Assembly: GCA_037178625.1 (NCBI GenBank) | Contig: CM074147.1 | Coordinates: forward strand, 1,550,001-1,614,000 | Source: Skeletonema tropicum | Lineage: Eukaryota; Bacillariophyta; Thalassiosirophyceae; Thalassiosirales; Thalassiosiraceae | Direction of reading: 5' to 3' | Length of the DNA: 64,000 nucleotides | Shown here: positions 31,501-41,483 of the stretch, one piece after another | Layout of the letters: every line of letters begins with the position of its first letter | Numbering within the stretch: position 1 is the first letter of the stretch | Position numbers and translations under genes: made by a program | The notes under the pieces: generated by a model | Told to the model about the DNA's origin: nothing | Seen by the model: the letters and a program-made list of their open reading frames with translations, nothing else | The model's database searches: none

Positions 31501-32137
31501 AGATGTTCATCAAGACGTTTTCATCTTTGAATTCGTCCTTGTTTTTCATAGGACGGGAGATGCCATCAATTTCAAGGACTTTCTCTTTGAAATGCATAGT
31601 AACTCCCCAAGCATGAAGGGTTTTAACACCAATAATGGCGTCGTATTGAACGCTCCTCCTGTTGTGGATGCGTCTGATGTCAGCAGTACAAGACATAATC
31701 TTACTTTGAGAATACTCCGGAAGCAAGAAAGATAGTTCTGCGACTTCACTTGTGTTGAACTGGCCATTGGACGTGGTCCACACATTTGGATGAGCTAGAG
31801 GTATAGGGTCAAAAGCCTTTACTTCTTCATCGGGCAGAAAGATGATGTCATCATCTGCACCGGAGTCAAGTAATAAAACCAAGGGGCGTGAGTTACGGTT
31901 TCCCTTCTTGGTCAGGGACGCTGCGACAACAACAGTCTTACGTCCATTTCCCCTGATTACTTTTTGACGAAGCGATGCGTGCATGTCTTTTACACCGCTC
32001 CAATCGGGTATGACACCTTTAATCGGCGAATGGTCAAGGTTATACAAATCAAAATCGATAGTATTAGATTTCCTTCGTTTAACTGAACGTTCATAAGAAT
32101 CAGATTCATTATTTAGTTTTAAGTTTTTATCTTCCAT
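28511..32137 (-). CDS. Pol polyprotein of Ty3/gypsy element (PR-RT-RH-IN)
   Basis: 1,208 aa from the ATG at 32137. Protease LVLLLDSGADDDIIF near residue 90; RT with FRQLNKALVRRPFPLPKV and the catalytic YIDD (AYIDDLLCLS) near 430-450; RNase H FTIFTDAS, TELELLSIVELLKEF and YTDHQNLV near 640-740; integrase zinc motif HHYLQHPG...CPRC near 875-915, then the core LHCNLIGP, LVCDNGSEF and NPQANAILERVH. The first core acidic residue, normally Asp in DLIGP, is Asn (codon AAT at 29371-29369), which would be expected to kill strand transfer. The C-terminus has GPYVVTNVFTNGTVRI. The frame is continuous with Gag across one TGA, so Gag-Pol may arise by stop readthrough. Confidence 0.95.
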   Translation of the reverse strand: MEDKNLKLNNESDSYERSVKRRKSNTIDFDLYNLDHSPIKGVIPDWSGVKDMHASLRQKVIRGNGRKTVVVAASLTKKGNRNSRPLVLLLDSGADDDIIFLPDEEVKAFDPIPLAHPNVWTTSNGQFNTSEVAELSFLLPEYSQSKIMSCTADIRRIHNRRSVQYDAIIGVKTLHAWGVTMHFKEKVLEIDGISRPMKNKDEFKDENVLMNIYNEALEPQSTKEETDRAVKILDAKYEAADLEKIVDENCSHLSRMQRLQLLNLLKKHEKMFSGSLGEWKGEEVHFELKPDVKPFRGRPFDVPQIHKATIMKELQRLIDIGVLEQVQQADWLSPSFIIPKSDGTVRFLSDFRQLNKALVRRPFPLPKVSGMLQQMEGFTFASAIDLNMGYYHLKLDLETMKICAIVFPWGIYRYKRLPMGVACSPDIFQSKMSSLFAELDYVQAYIDDLLCLSKGTFEDHLEKLDVVLQKLSDAGLQVNAAKSKFAAVEIDYLGYHLTKQGIAPQHSKVAAILALKPPRNVKDLRRCLGIIQYYRDLWVSRTQLLAPLTDLVGECGTTKRSTKKKPPWRWEQVHQDAFDEIKKVIARDVILAYPNFGEEFTIFTDASTRQLGGVITQNNRPIAFFSRKLTAAQMKYTVTELELLSIVELLKEFKGMLLGQKLVIYTDHQNLVRDSLGSTSDRVQRWNLLLNEYGADIRYIKGVDNTVADAISRLDYCPKINPHPEDELDSKGNFRSEYSHRKWNKLVSLFSHYQNDDECVLDREDVIEPKDCMSHVFANSAADDEEIYPVTVKEIADAQREDPKMKHIFERPGADSRNQKMIIDDTVVLVRKDRPSARPKLIIPEKLQAKVLMWYHHYLQHPGTDRMEGTIGAVMYWRGMSAQIRRLCKYCPRCQKSKARKRKYGQLPPKDAIVVPWQTLHCNLIGPTTIKSKDGTEMDFMCLTMIDAATGWFEIVELPNRMIEKKCPRTGKTVEVEIIDKTSATVSHLLNKCWLSRYPRPKYLVCDNGSEFELHLKDLCEQYQIGRKPTTSKNPQANAILERVHGVSNDMLRTSGLDDDDTVDGHRIDQFITNAAWAIRSTYHTVLKATPGEAIFGRDMLFDIPFVADWSEIGRRRQELVDRNNARENKRCLPYDYVPGSKCLIISEINGEKQRKALDKNEGPYVVTNVFTNGTVRIQRGSVNERINIRRLTPFFEAEEANDASYNE

Positions 32138-32158
32138 TCGAGTGTCGGACCCAATGAT

Positions 32159-33811
32159 TCAATAGTCATCTCGACGGCGATAGCTACGGCTGCGTCGATG
32201 GTATTCAGGACTACGAGAGCGAGACCTAGAGCGAGAACGAGAGCGCTCACGTCGGTCATGCCTGTAATGATCACGACCACCACCACCAGAACGCATGTCT
32301 CTGAGTGCGGCTGCAATTTCGCTTTTGATGAGGTCCTTCACAGATCCTTCTTCTTTTTCGTGATCGCGTAGTTGACGGTTTTCACCATCACGCCTCTTCT
32401 TTTGACCATTGACTTCGTAGTTGCGGCATTTATTCGTAGGATGGGTAAACCAAGCGTTGACTCCATTCTTCTGACAGTTGCCACACCCACCGTCTTTGGG
32501 ATTTTCAGGCGTAGGTTTAGTACTTGGATTGCCACCACCACCACCTCCACCGCCACCTCCACCATTTTTCTTCTGGTTTCTAGGGTTGGGGTTGGAAGCT
32601 CCGTTCTTGGTAGACTTATCCTTTTCGTTTGAAGCGCGTTGGGTCTTCTGCTGAACCAAGATGGCGTCAATGCGAGCGACCAAAGGCTCCAGCTCTGTTT
32701 CAAGTGGACGATTTGGAGACGTCACTCGAAGAGAATCCCTAACCTCTCTGGGCATGCTGGCCAAGACAATCTTGCACAGCTCCACTTCGTTGTAGGGAAC
32801 GTTGGCACGTGGAATACTATCGTTGTCCGCGTACTGTTCATCATCTTTGTAGGTGGTAAGGAGACGTAGATATTGATTGATTGCTGTGATCATCCCTACC
32901 CACTCCTTGCATGTGAATGCACGATGGAATTTAATGTTGGATTCCAAGTAGCTTCTGGTTGCTTCCGCGAGGCCGTAACCATGTTGCTCGACTAACAATA
33001 AATTAGCGCACTTGAGAATATCCTTAAGAGTTTTCAAACGAGGCCCTGTTTCTGTTTGAGTGCAGAGCATCGCTTTACGACACATCAAGTAGTCTGATGT
33101 TTCGTCTTTGTCATCGAAGACCGTCCCTGTGTAAGACATCAGAGGGATCATTATTTTGGAAGAGTCCATGGCGTCCTTGCAAAATGCATGGTTGACTGCC
33201 CTCCACTTCGTCACTTGGTGCGGCGCACCCTGATTGAAGTAGTTGTCGATGATGACAGCGAATTTCTTATCGAAATGACCCATGAGCTTTCCAAGCATAC
33301 CTCCTGCACGTTCTGCATTATCATTCAGAGCGTTCACATGATGGCTGATTTGCTTTTTATGCTGCGAGAGTGTCTTTTTCAATTCGTCGATGTCCTTCTT
33401 AGCGAGAGGATCACCGGTGATACCGTTGAATTTGTTTGCGATGTCGGCTTCTAGCTCGGACGCTTTTTGTTGATTGAAGATGAGTTGAGTCATGAGCTTC
33501 TTCTCGTGGTCGTCCCAACCAAGCTCGAAGATTAGACTTTCATATTCGATGAGTTTGAGTACCATGTAGGTGTGTTGTCCAACATTATGTGGAAGGGAAT
33601 AGTACGTTACCGTAGTTTTGGCATGATTAGTTGATCCGCCATCGATAGTCCATTTCCGACCATTGGCAATCTTGGCAACTGGAAAGATGGGAAAGACGAC
33701 TTTGTCTTTATCCTCGATGTATCCACGAGTTACCTGAGATTCTTTTGGCCGTTTGTCCTCGGTGAGAGTGTTGTAGGCCAAGTAAATCGAAGCTAATTCA
33801 TTTTGCGACAT
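32159..33811 (-). CDS. Gag protein of Ty3/gypsy element
   Basis: 550 aa starting MSQNELASIYLAYNT. A long capsid-like helical region includes HRAFTCKEWVGMITAINQYL. A Gly/Lys-rich linker leads to a single Cys/His cluster CGNCQKNGVNAWFTHPTNKC and an Arg/Ser dipeptide tail (SRSRSRSRS) suited to RNA binding. It ends RRRDDY at TGA 32161-32159, and Pol continues in the same frame 21 nt later. Confidence 0.9.
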   Translation of the reverse strand: MSQNELASIYLAYNTLTEDKRPKESQVTRGYIEDKDKVVFPIFPVAKIANGRKWTIDGGSTNHAKTTVTYYSLPHNVGQHTYMVLKLIEYESLIFELGWDDHEKKLMTQLIFNQQKASELEADIANKFNGITGDPLAKKDIDELKKTLSQHKKQISHHVNALNDNAERAGGMLGKLMGHFDKKFAVIIDNYFNQGAPHQVTKWRAVNHAFCKDAMDSSKIMIPLMSYTGTVFDDKDETSDYLMCRKAMLCTQTETGPRLKTLKDILKCANLLLVEQHGYGLAEATRSYLESNIKFHRAFTCKEWVGMITAINQYLRLLTTYKDDEQYADNDSIPRANVPYNEVELCKIVLASMPREVRDSLRVTSPNRPLETELEPLVARIDAILVQQKTQRASNEKDKSTKNGASNPNPRNQKKNGGGGGGGGGGGNPSTKPTPENPKDGGCGNCQKNGVNAWFTHPTNKCRNYEVNGQKKRRDGENRQLRDHEKEEGSVKDLIKSEIAAALRDMRSGGGGRDHYRHDRRERSRSRSRSRSRSPEYHRRSRSYRRRDDY

Positions 33812-33925
33812 GATAATGATCAGTCCTTCTGATATTTCACCAGGATGGAAGATTCTTCTCGTTTCGAGGTATCTGGTAGCTTTCTGCGGTGCTTGTCGAT
33901 GAGAGCACTTGTTATTTTAAAATAA

Positions 33926-34264
33926 TGACACAGGCTAATAGATGTGTAATGACAACGACGATGAATACAGTATTAATTTACGTATTTGGAGTAGTTGTGT
34001 GCTCTTCGAAGGAGAGAGCTGCTGCTAGCGGTTGAGCTTGCTCATGGAAGATGAGTGACTCGGAGCTACAGGACAGAATCGTACTAATTCCAAGACGTAG
34101 AACCTTAGTAACGATTCACGAGGCTGACTACTTCCACGTAGTCAGAATCCCAGGCGGCATGCGTCAGGCATAGAGATCTCGATAAGCGATAGCTTAGCGA
34201 GCACGTATCCGTATGGTCACAGATACATACGTACCTAAAGGTAGTATGCTACTTGACTATTACA
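33926..34264 (-). repeat. 5' LTR of Ty3/gypsy element
   Basis: 339 bp, the partner of 27881-28219; it is upstream of Gag in the direction of transcription (minus strand). Confidence 0.95.
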
Positions 34265-34411
34265 GGGGGGTCTAAATATTATTTTGGCTAGGCTCTGATT
34301 TGGAGGGGGGGTCTAAGCCGATCAGGGGGTTTAGTTCGCGGCAGGTCCCTGTACACACACGCACACGCCCGTAAGATTTAATAGAAGATTGAGCTCGTGA
34401 ACTCTGCTCAT

Positions 34412-35629
34412 CTAATATTTGCCACCGTTCCTTGCCCAATTGAGCAACTCAGGATTATGTCCAAACATATCCTCTTCAGCTTCAGCCTGTCGCCATTGAT
34501 CCACAACTTTCGGGTGAAACTTAGCTTTGCCCTTCCCAACCTGTCCCGTTTTCACCATCCCGCCAGGTTTGATTATTGAGTCTTTCTCCTTATCCCATAC
34601 GCCTTTGTCAAGATTGAGTGGCAACTTGTAACCAAATTTGTCAGGAAGTTTCTTCATGTGTTCAATGCTACAACGGTTCGTAACGATATCTAGCTGCTTC
34701 CGATCAAGATCAACCTCTAAAAATTCAGCAATCTTTTTCACATGGCCCTTAAGATCCTTGCGCACATCGGTATAATGCATTAAGAGCACATTGGGATCAT
34801 TTCTATATTCCCACCATTTCTTCACATATCCAAAGTATATTTCCGCCATCGGTCCGGATGGAAGAATGTCTTTGACTGCAGCAGGAGGCTCATCAGCTGC
34901 GTGATCTTCGGCAGCAATATTCGGAGGAAAGCCTAGACAAGGAACACAGAGAGACAAGTGAGTACATGATCTTAGTAAACAACGGATGAAAGCAAGCATC
35001 TCTCACTTACCACCCCACAGCTTTCGGAATTCATCAGAATGAGCAGAATAAAAAGTCGTCATACTCGCAGCAACATCAATACCATTCCTCACCATGGCAA
35101 GATATTTGATCTTCTTGCCGCCCTTCTTTCTCACGGGTAGCTCTGGTGGCGCATAGTGAGACTTAAAAATACAGAAAGGGAACGCCGGATTGTCCCAGTA
35201 ATCCTTCAAAGTGCGTCCATCAGAAACAACGGTATCATTATAACGATCTTTCTGTTCAGCCCAAGTGCCTGCCCGAGATTGCCTAAGATCCGGCCATGGC
35301 GTGGCAAGTGAAACATCGGGAAAGAGTTCATCGTCAAGATCAGTTCCAAGGGTCCTGATCTGATGAGTGCAATACAACATAAATGTAGTTCCGCTTTTAG
35401 CGCCCGTCGCGACGACAAGATCACCATCTTTCATCCAGGTGTCAATCTCGTCTTCCTTCCATGCGTCAGGCATGAAGTACATGGGCATGTTGTGTCCAGT
35501 TGTTACCCAGAGGATGACACTTAATGGGAAGGGTAGACCGAAGAAGAGGTGAGGTGCAAATTTGCCGATGGAGCCGATGAGCACCGCAAGACCAAGCACG
35601 GCCTTGCCAACGTTTTTGATCACTGCCAT
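34412..35629 (-). CDS. Sulfotransferase (PAPS-dependent, SULT-like), membrane-anchored
   Basis: Two exons, 35629-35011 and 34932-34412, join G|GC into a Gly codon (KLWGG-FPPNIAAEDH) and give 379 aa. A hydrophobic N-terminus (VGKAVLGLAVLIGSIGKFA, then FFGLPFPLSVILWVTTG) suggests a membrane or Golgi anchor. PAPS-binding motifs are in order: 5'-phosphosulfate loop VATGAKSGTTFMLYCTHQI, 3'-phosphate element YLAMVRNGIDVAASMTTFYS, and the C-terminal KTGQVGKGKAKF corresponding to the RKGxxGDWK signature. HYTDVRKDLKGHVKKIAEFL is typical of cytosolic-SULT-type folds. The acceptor is unknown; sterols, polysaccharides or proteins are possible. Confidence 0.9.
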
Positions 35630-35994
35630 TGTACTTATCTGGAGCTGCTAGCTTCTCATGTAGTCAGCAAGTGCTGTGTGCAGTTATTTGTGGAGAGTAC
35701 TACTTAGTGGCTCGTAGTGACCTGCAGGAACGGTTCTCGTGATTTTGCGTTTTATTGGCATATATTATTTGCAAAGATTTGCGACCTGCTCATGCTGGAA
35801 CTTTTACTTTTGTTTGAAAGATATTAGGAGTATCAAATTCAACTAATACTAACTCCTGTCCGTGATGCAAGACCCGCATAAAAACACTCGAAAGGGCTTC
35901 GAAAGGGATGTATCATTGGCTTGGTTCTGTCTAATAGCAGAAAATCGGGGGCTAAGTATTGTAGTAGGTGTCTTCAAAAAGGTTTTGCTCTTTG

Positions 35995-37484
35995 CTAGTC
36001 GGCGCGCTATTCGCCGCATGCGGCGATGCGGCGCCGCACGGATAGAAAAGCCGATATCGAACACAACGAACGTCATTTTGGATATAAACAGGTATTTTTC
36101 ACCCCAACACCCAGCCAAATCTTGTTGCGTCGCAGAAAATCTGGCATACTACGCCAATATTGGCCAATAATATACCGATGCTTGAAGTTGAAAGACCAAT
36201 AACTTTCTATTTATATCGTTTGGAATGTATCTTGTACGGCTGGTGGTGGTGCTCCGTTCAATTGCTGCGATATTTGAGGTACTCATGCACGAAAAGTAAA
36301 AAAATCTTGAAAAAGTGCATCTGAAATGACGAATCCGAAGGCAAACCATAACATTATCGATCCCATACACCCTCCATCAACACTAAGAAGACACTCCCTA
36401 ACACAATTTTTCACGCTGATTCCGAATATGTAAGCTGCAGCGTCCAATTCAAAGTAGTTTTGATGATAATTGCGGGTGACGCACACACACATGAAAATCT
36501 GCACATACCAGGCATGTCATAAGATGCTCATGTTTATGTAATTTAGACAACATAATGGTAGCAGATCATTAATAAATCCTTCTATATTCTATGATACTTG
36601 TTCACTTCACTCGGATTTATTAATTGCACGCAATATCTACGCCATCATGGAGTTTTATGTCGATCATCCAGCCTCTCATTTCATGAGACTTTGTAGGAAA
36701 GGCACTGATAACAGTTATAATGTTGTCTCCAACCACAGCAAAAGGCGCACAATAGATGGCTGTTGATTTGATGAGGTGACAGATTCCCAATTGTACATGG
36801 AGGAGACGTCAATATTATGCCACAACACTCGTGTAGGAGACTGCAGGTGGGCTTCTCATAACCCACAATCAGTAGTTTCCCAGGAAACCAAGAGTTGCAG
36901 TAGTCACTGTGGTGATATGGACCAGTCCAGCTTCACAATCTTGATTATGATATAGTAGACAAGACCTCTATGATCCATGGTGTGGTTCCAGCATGTTTTG
37001 TGTCAGATATATACCCACTATTGATGGAGATACATTGTGGAAATCTTTCTAACTCGACTTCATAGATTTGATATGTTGGATAGGCGTTGCATGAGACCCA
37101 CAACCGGTCATTTAGCGCATATTCCGCCCATATATATAATATTGGTCGCCCCTACAACCTTACTTGCTGTTTCATTGACCGAAACGACGCCTTGGTGCTA
37201 CTGGCTACATGTGCTCTGCGGCGGAGGGGATGAAAATCACCATTGCTATTGTGGCGGTCAAACGTCTCTTTCTGCTGAATATGGCGAGCCGCCGATAGAA
37301 CCATTGATTTCAGCGTCAAAAAATGGTCTAGAACCTACATTGTTACTTTGGAATGTCGACATTTAGGTGTGTAATGAGGGTAGTAGGAGGGAGGCCGTCA
37401 TGGTGCGGCTCTTTTTTGTGTCGCAAATTGTGATTTTGGATTTGCGGCGAATGGCGCCGGTTCGGCGAATAGCGCGCCGACTAG
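35995..37484. mobile_element. Candidate non-autonomous element with 22-bp inverted termini (unit copy 1)
   Basis: CTAGTCGGCGCGCTATTCGC (22 bp with CG) at 35995-36016 is perfectly inverted at 37463-37484, with a looser GC-rich inverted match just inside. The frames inside (e.g. 37037-37366, 109 aa) have no recognisable domain. Copies lie at +3999 and +7998. Confidence 0.55.
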
Positions 37485-37523
37485 TTTGCTCCTCTTTTAG
37501 ACGGAACCGGCGAAAGACAGGTT

Positions 37524-38052
37524 AATAAAGGCCGTGCGCCGCGCCAAAATCTTCGTTTTTTGGAACCGGAGCCTTTTTTCAATTTTTTTTGTTAGTGAAA
37601 TGCTCTAGCTTTGGGCCACAATGGCCAAAATTATATTTTGGGGAGTTGCCGAGTATGCTTTTCCAGTATCACCATCCTTTTGTCGACCATAATGGGTGTT
37701 CTTTACATGTGTTGGCTGTAAAATAATTCCAATGCTCCGCTGAGAAATGCATGTGAGAGTCCACTAGCTTTTTGCTGCACAAATTTGGCAGGCCATCAGC
37801 CATCAAAGCTAGTACCAAGCTAGAGAGCACCTTCAAATGCATATCGAAGAAAATATAAGGCTTCACCACCTGCCCCTCAGTATATATACTCTCATAATAG
37901 TCACCTAAAGGATAGTATCTCGGGACAAGCATGTAAACCACTTCCCTGAAACTTAATTTTGGCCACCATGGCCCAAAGCTAGAGCATTTCACTAACAAAA
38001 TAATTGCGGGAAAGGCTCCGGTTCCAAAAAATCGACGCGCACGGCCTTTATT
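37524..38052. repeat. Long imperfect hairpin (unit copy 1)
   Basis: Arms 37524-37640 and 37952-38052 are inverted copies (AATAAAGGCCGTGCGC, TTGGAACCGGAGCC, TTGTTAGTGAAATGCTCTAG, TTTGGGCCA), separated by about 310 bp. A 109-aa minus-strand frame (37998-37669) covers the loop and part of an arm; it is unrecognised. This could be a foldback element or a source of double-stranded RNA. Confidence 0.75.
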
Positions 38053-38674
38053 ATGGAACCGGTAGACCCTGTTCCATTAGCTTCCCCGCTTCTCCTGGTT
38101 CTTATATGGAACAGGGTCTATTCACAGATGCCTTTCTTGCTTACAATACCAGTGATACGTAGTTTACCGTAGCACAGAAATAACCAAAAGCGCCACACAA
38201 TTCGACGAGCACGCTCCGGCTCATGTCCCACACCCAGTCTACTTATTATCAAGCGAGGTGTTTTACGCTGAAGCGGCATGGCGGTGGCCGTTTCTGTAGA
38301 CATCATTCAGCTCAACTCAGGTCGAAATGATCATTCATTTACTGCAGAAAGCCACCTGCGAGTGTGTGAGCACGTTCTCGGCTCGTGCTTGTGCTTCCCA
38401 GTCTACAGATATATCATCATGAAGCTTACGAAGAAGAGGTGTTGCGTTATTGAAAGAACACACCAGTTACAATTCAATCAAAATGTTATTTTGTACTCTA
38501 CTATTTACATGGATCAAGTACAGCAAGGAAGGCAGGCAGCAACAAGTAATTCATCAAAATAATACAAAGATGCAGACGCAGCAAAGAGATGTATCGTCTC
38601 GGAGTTCAATATAGTTCCATTCTGAACTAATACCATCTTCTTCTTCTTCTTCGATGTATGAAAAGCTCCGCACC

Positions 38675-39537
38675 TCACTCGCTAAGGCGAAGCCCACGGC
38701 GACCGTCATCCGACGACGACGTCCAGCAACTTTTACCCGACTTGGATGAACTGGTAGAAGAGTGCCAGCTCTTGCAAGACTTGGACCACTTTGAGGACTT
38801 TGACTTGGAAGACTTGGAGCTCGAGGATGATGCGGAAGTCCATGTGGAGGAAGAAGAGGAAGAGGAGGAAGTGTCGCCTCTGTGTATGTGTGAGAATTGA
38901 ATGTGCAAGTAGCAAAAATATAGTTGATGAGCAAGTAGTGATTCATGGATCTTCTGTAATAAAATGTGTGCAGATGAACGGAAGAAGAGTAGAGGACAAC
39001 TCGTTAATATCAATTTGAAAACTCACAGTTCTCTCTCCTCTTGACCAACATCTTCTGCTTCTTCCATCTTTTCAATCTCCCCGCCTCCATCGTAGTAGCG
39101 AAGTCCACGAAGGCGACTGCCTTCCGACGACGTCCAGCAACTTTTACCCGACTTGGATGAACTGGTAGAATGCCAGCTCTTACATGACTTGGACCACTTT
39201 GAGGACTTTGACTTGGAAGACTTGGAGCTTGAGGATGATGTGGATGACGATGTCCATGTGGAGCTCGAGGAAGAAGAAGAATTGCCTCTGTATATGCAAA
39301 CACAAACAGCAAAAGCATGTGGTAAGTTGGTCAGTGATGCATGAGATAACATTATCAGCGCAACATACGCAATGTGGATGAAACGACAACAATCAATATG
39401 ACTACTCACAGTGCTCTTCCCGCATCCTCCTGTTTCATCAACAAAGCTGGATCCTTATTGAGCGCATCATCAGACCTCGCGAGTCCAACCTGAGATGCAG
39501 CGACGGTGAAAAGGAATAGAAAATGGAAGACTTTCAT
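38675..39537 (-). CDS. Silaffin-like secreted Lys/Ser/Trp-rich protein, array copy 1
   Basis: Exons 39537-39410, 39287-39027 and 38879-38675, with GTGAGT donors and CAG acceptors, give 197 aa. The signal peptide MKVFHFLFLFTVAASQVGLA is followed by the pro-region RSDDALNKDPALLMKQEDAG. Two repeats of one module follow, one per exon: a Ser run with TWTS, then KSSKSKSSKWSKSCKSWHS, SSKSGKSCWTSS and an R-G-L site (RLRGLR, then GRRGLRLSE). The linker between modules is acidic (GGGEIEKMEEAEDVGQEERE). High Ser/Lys with Trp and Cys recalls silaffin-like and cingulin-type proteins of diatom biosilica; function is inferred from composition. The two modules evidently arose by exon duplication. Confidence 0.85.
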
Positions 39538-39993
39538 GCTGCGCGGTAGAGATAGATTCAGTTTATTCACACTTTGGATTTATGAGCTCCTGCTCGACGT
39601 GTTTGATAGGCAACATGCTTGGAGTTCTCCTTCCCCCAAAAGTCTGTGCATCTACATTGTTTCATCGTTCCTTGAAAAGTCGTAGTAATAGCCGCCATAT
39701 ATGGCTCATAGATCTACACTAAACCGCATCTTGCTTGATGTTCTCTTGCCTTACAAGACGATGCAAGAATAATCGTATAGAAGATACAAGAAACTTTGTT
39801 GGAATGAATGTACTCTCTTGATTCATCGTGTAGAGATATCGAAGAAGCTATGAAGAATGAAGAAAAAATGGCTGGGTCAAGAGTCATCGAAAGGGCTTCG
39901 AAAGGGATGTATCATTGGCTTGGTTCTGTCTAATAGCAGAAAATCGGGGGCTAAGTATTGTAGTAGGTGTCTTCAAAAAGGTTTTGCTCTTTG

Positions 39994-41483
39994 CTAGTCG
40001 GCGCGCTATTCGCCGCATGCGGCGATGCGGCGCCGCACGGATAGAAAAGCCGATATCGAACACAACGAACGTCATTTTGGATATAAACAGGTATTTTTCA
40101 CCCCAACACCCAGCCAAATCTTGTTGCGTCGCAGAAAATCTGGCATACTACGCCAATATTGGCCAATAATATACCGATGCTTGAAGTTGAAAGACCAATA
40201 ACTTTCTATTTATATCGTTTGGAATGTATCTTGTACGGCTGGTGGTGGTGCTCCGTTCAATTGCTGCGATATTTGAGGTACTCATGCACGAAAAGTAAAA
40301 AAATCTTGAAAAAGTGCATCTGAAATGACGAATCCGAAGGCAAACCATAACATTATCGATCCCATACACCCTCCATCAACACTAAGAAGACACTCCCTAA
40401 CACAATTTTTCACGCTGATTCCGAATATGTAAGCTGCAGCGTCCAATTCAAAGTAGTTTTGATGATAATTGCGGGTGACGCACACACACATGAAAATCTG
40501 CACATACCAGGCATGTCATAAGATGCTCATGTTTATGTAATTTAGACAACATAATGGTAGCAGATCATTAATAAATCCTTCTATATTCTATGATACTTGT
40601 TCACTTCACTCGGATTTATTAATTGCACGCAATATCTACGCCATCATGGAGTTTTATGTCGATCATCCAGCCTCTCATTTCATGAGACTTTGTAGGAAAG
40701 GCACTGATAACAGTTATAATGTTGTCTCCAACCACAGCAAAAGGCGCACAATAGATGGCTGTTGATTTGATGAGGTGACAGATTCCCAATTGTACATGGA
40801 GGAGACGTCAATATTATGCCACAACACTCGTGTAGGAGACTGCAGGTGGGCTTCTCATAACCCACAATCAGTAGTTTCCCAGGAAACCAAGAGTTGCAGT
40901 AGTCACTGTGGTGATATGGACCAGTCCAGCTTCACAATCTTGATTATGATATAGTAGACAAGACCTCTATGATCCATGGTGTGGTTCCAGCATGTTTTGT
41001 GTCAGATATATACCCACTATTGATGGAGATACATTGTGGAAATCTTTCTAACTCGACTTCATAGATTTGATATGTTGGATAGGCGTTGCATGAGACCCAC
41101 AACCGGTCATTTAGCGCATATTCCGCCCATATATATAATATTGGTCGCCCCTACAACCTTACTTGCTGTTTCATTGACCGAAACGACGCCTTGGTGCTAC
41201 TGGCTACATGTGCTCTGCGGCGGAGGGGATGAAAATCACCATTGCTATTGTGGCGGTCAAACGTCTCTTTCTGCTGAATATGGCGAGCCGCCGATAGAAC
41301 CATTGATTTCAGCGTCAAAAAATGGTCTAGAACCTACATTGTTACTTTGGAATGTCGACATTTAGGTGTGTAATGAGGGTAGTAGGAGGGAGGCCGTCAT
41401 GGTGCGGCTCTTTTTTGTGTCGCAAATTGTGATTTTGGATTTGCGGCGAATGGCGCCGGTTCGGCGAATAGCGCGCCGACTAG
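39994..41483. mobile_element. Candidate non-autonomous element with 22-bp inverted termini (unit copy 2)
   Basis: The same 22-bp inverted termini as at 35995, offset 3,999 bp. Confidence 0.55.

Larger units (their letters stand above)
27881..34264 (-). mobile_element. Ty3/gypsy LTR retrotransposon, nearly intact
   Basis: 6,384 bp with near-identical 339-bp LTRs, a Gag frame (33811-32159) and a Pol frame (32137-28511) in the order protease, RT, RNase H, integrase, which defines Ty3/gypsy. LTR identity implies recent insertion. No canonical primer-binding site starting TGG was found beside the 5' LTR (the sequence there is TTATTTTAAAATAACAAG). It sits in the TA-flanked element. Confidence 0.95.
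27207..34351. mobile_element. TA-flanked inverted-repeat DNA element hosting the Ty3/gypsy insertion
   Basis: CAGGGACCTGCCGCGAACTA (27207, continuing to AACCCCC) reappears inverted at 34325-34351. TA dinucleotides at 27205-27206 and 34352-34353 fit a target duplication. Just inside, a GGGGGGTCTAAA block occurs at both ends (27235 and 34265). The retrotransposon 27881-34264 interrupts it, so the original element was only about 760 bp. The only coding relic seen is at 27597-27788. Confidence 0.6.
35888..39886. repeat. Tandem 3,999-bp unit, copy 1
   Basis: It begins TCGAAAGGGCTTCGAAAGGG and ends GGCTGGGTCAAGAGTCA, where copy 2 starts at once. It carries an inverted-repeat insertion (35995-37484), a hairpin (37524-38052), a flank repeat and one silaffin-like gene. 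Every segment compared with copies 2 and 3 was identical. Confidence 0.95.

Noticed and set aside
36149..37366. Small frames inside the 4-kb units (73-109 aa, repeated three times)
   Set aside because: Their triplication only reflects the tandem unit. They lie inside inverted-terminus or hairpin sequence and match no family I know.
38658..39344. Acidic plus-strand frames (ELVEECQLLQDLDHFEDFDLEDLELEDD type) opposite the silaffin-like exons
   Set aside because: They are antisense shadows of the Ser/Lys codons. The minus strand has the signal peptide, splice sites and conserved exons.
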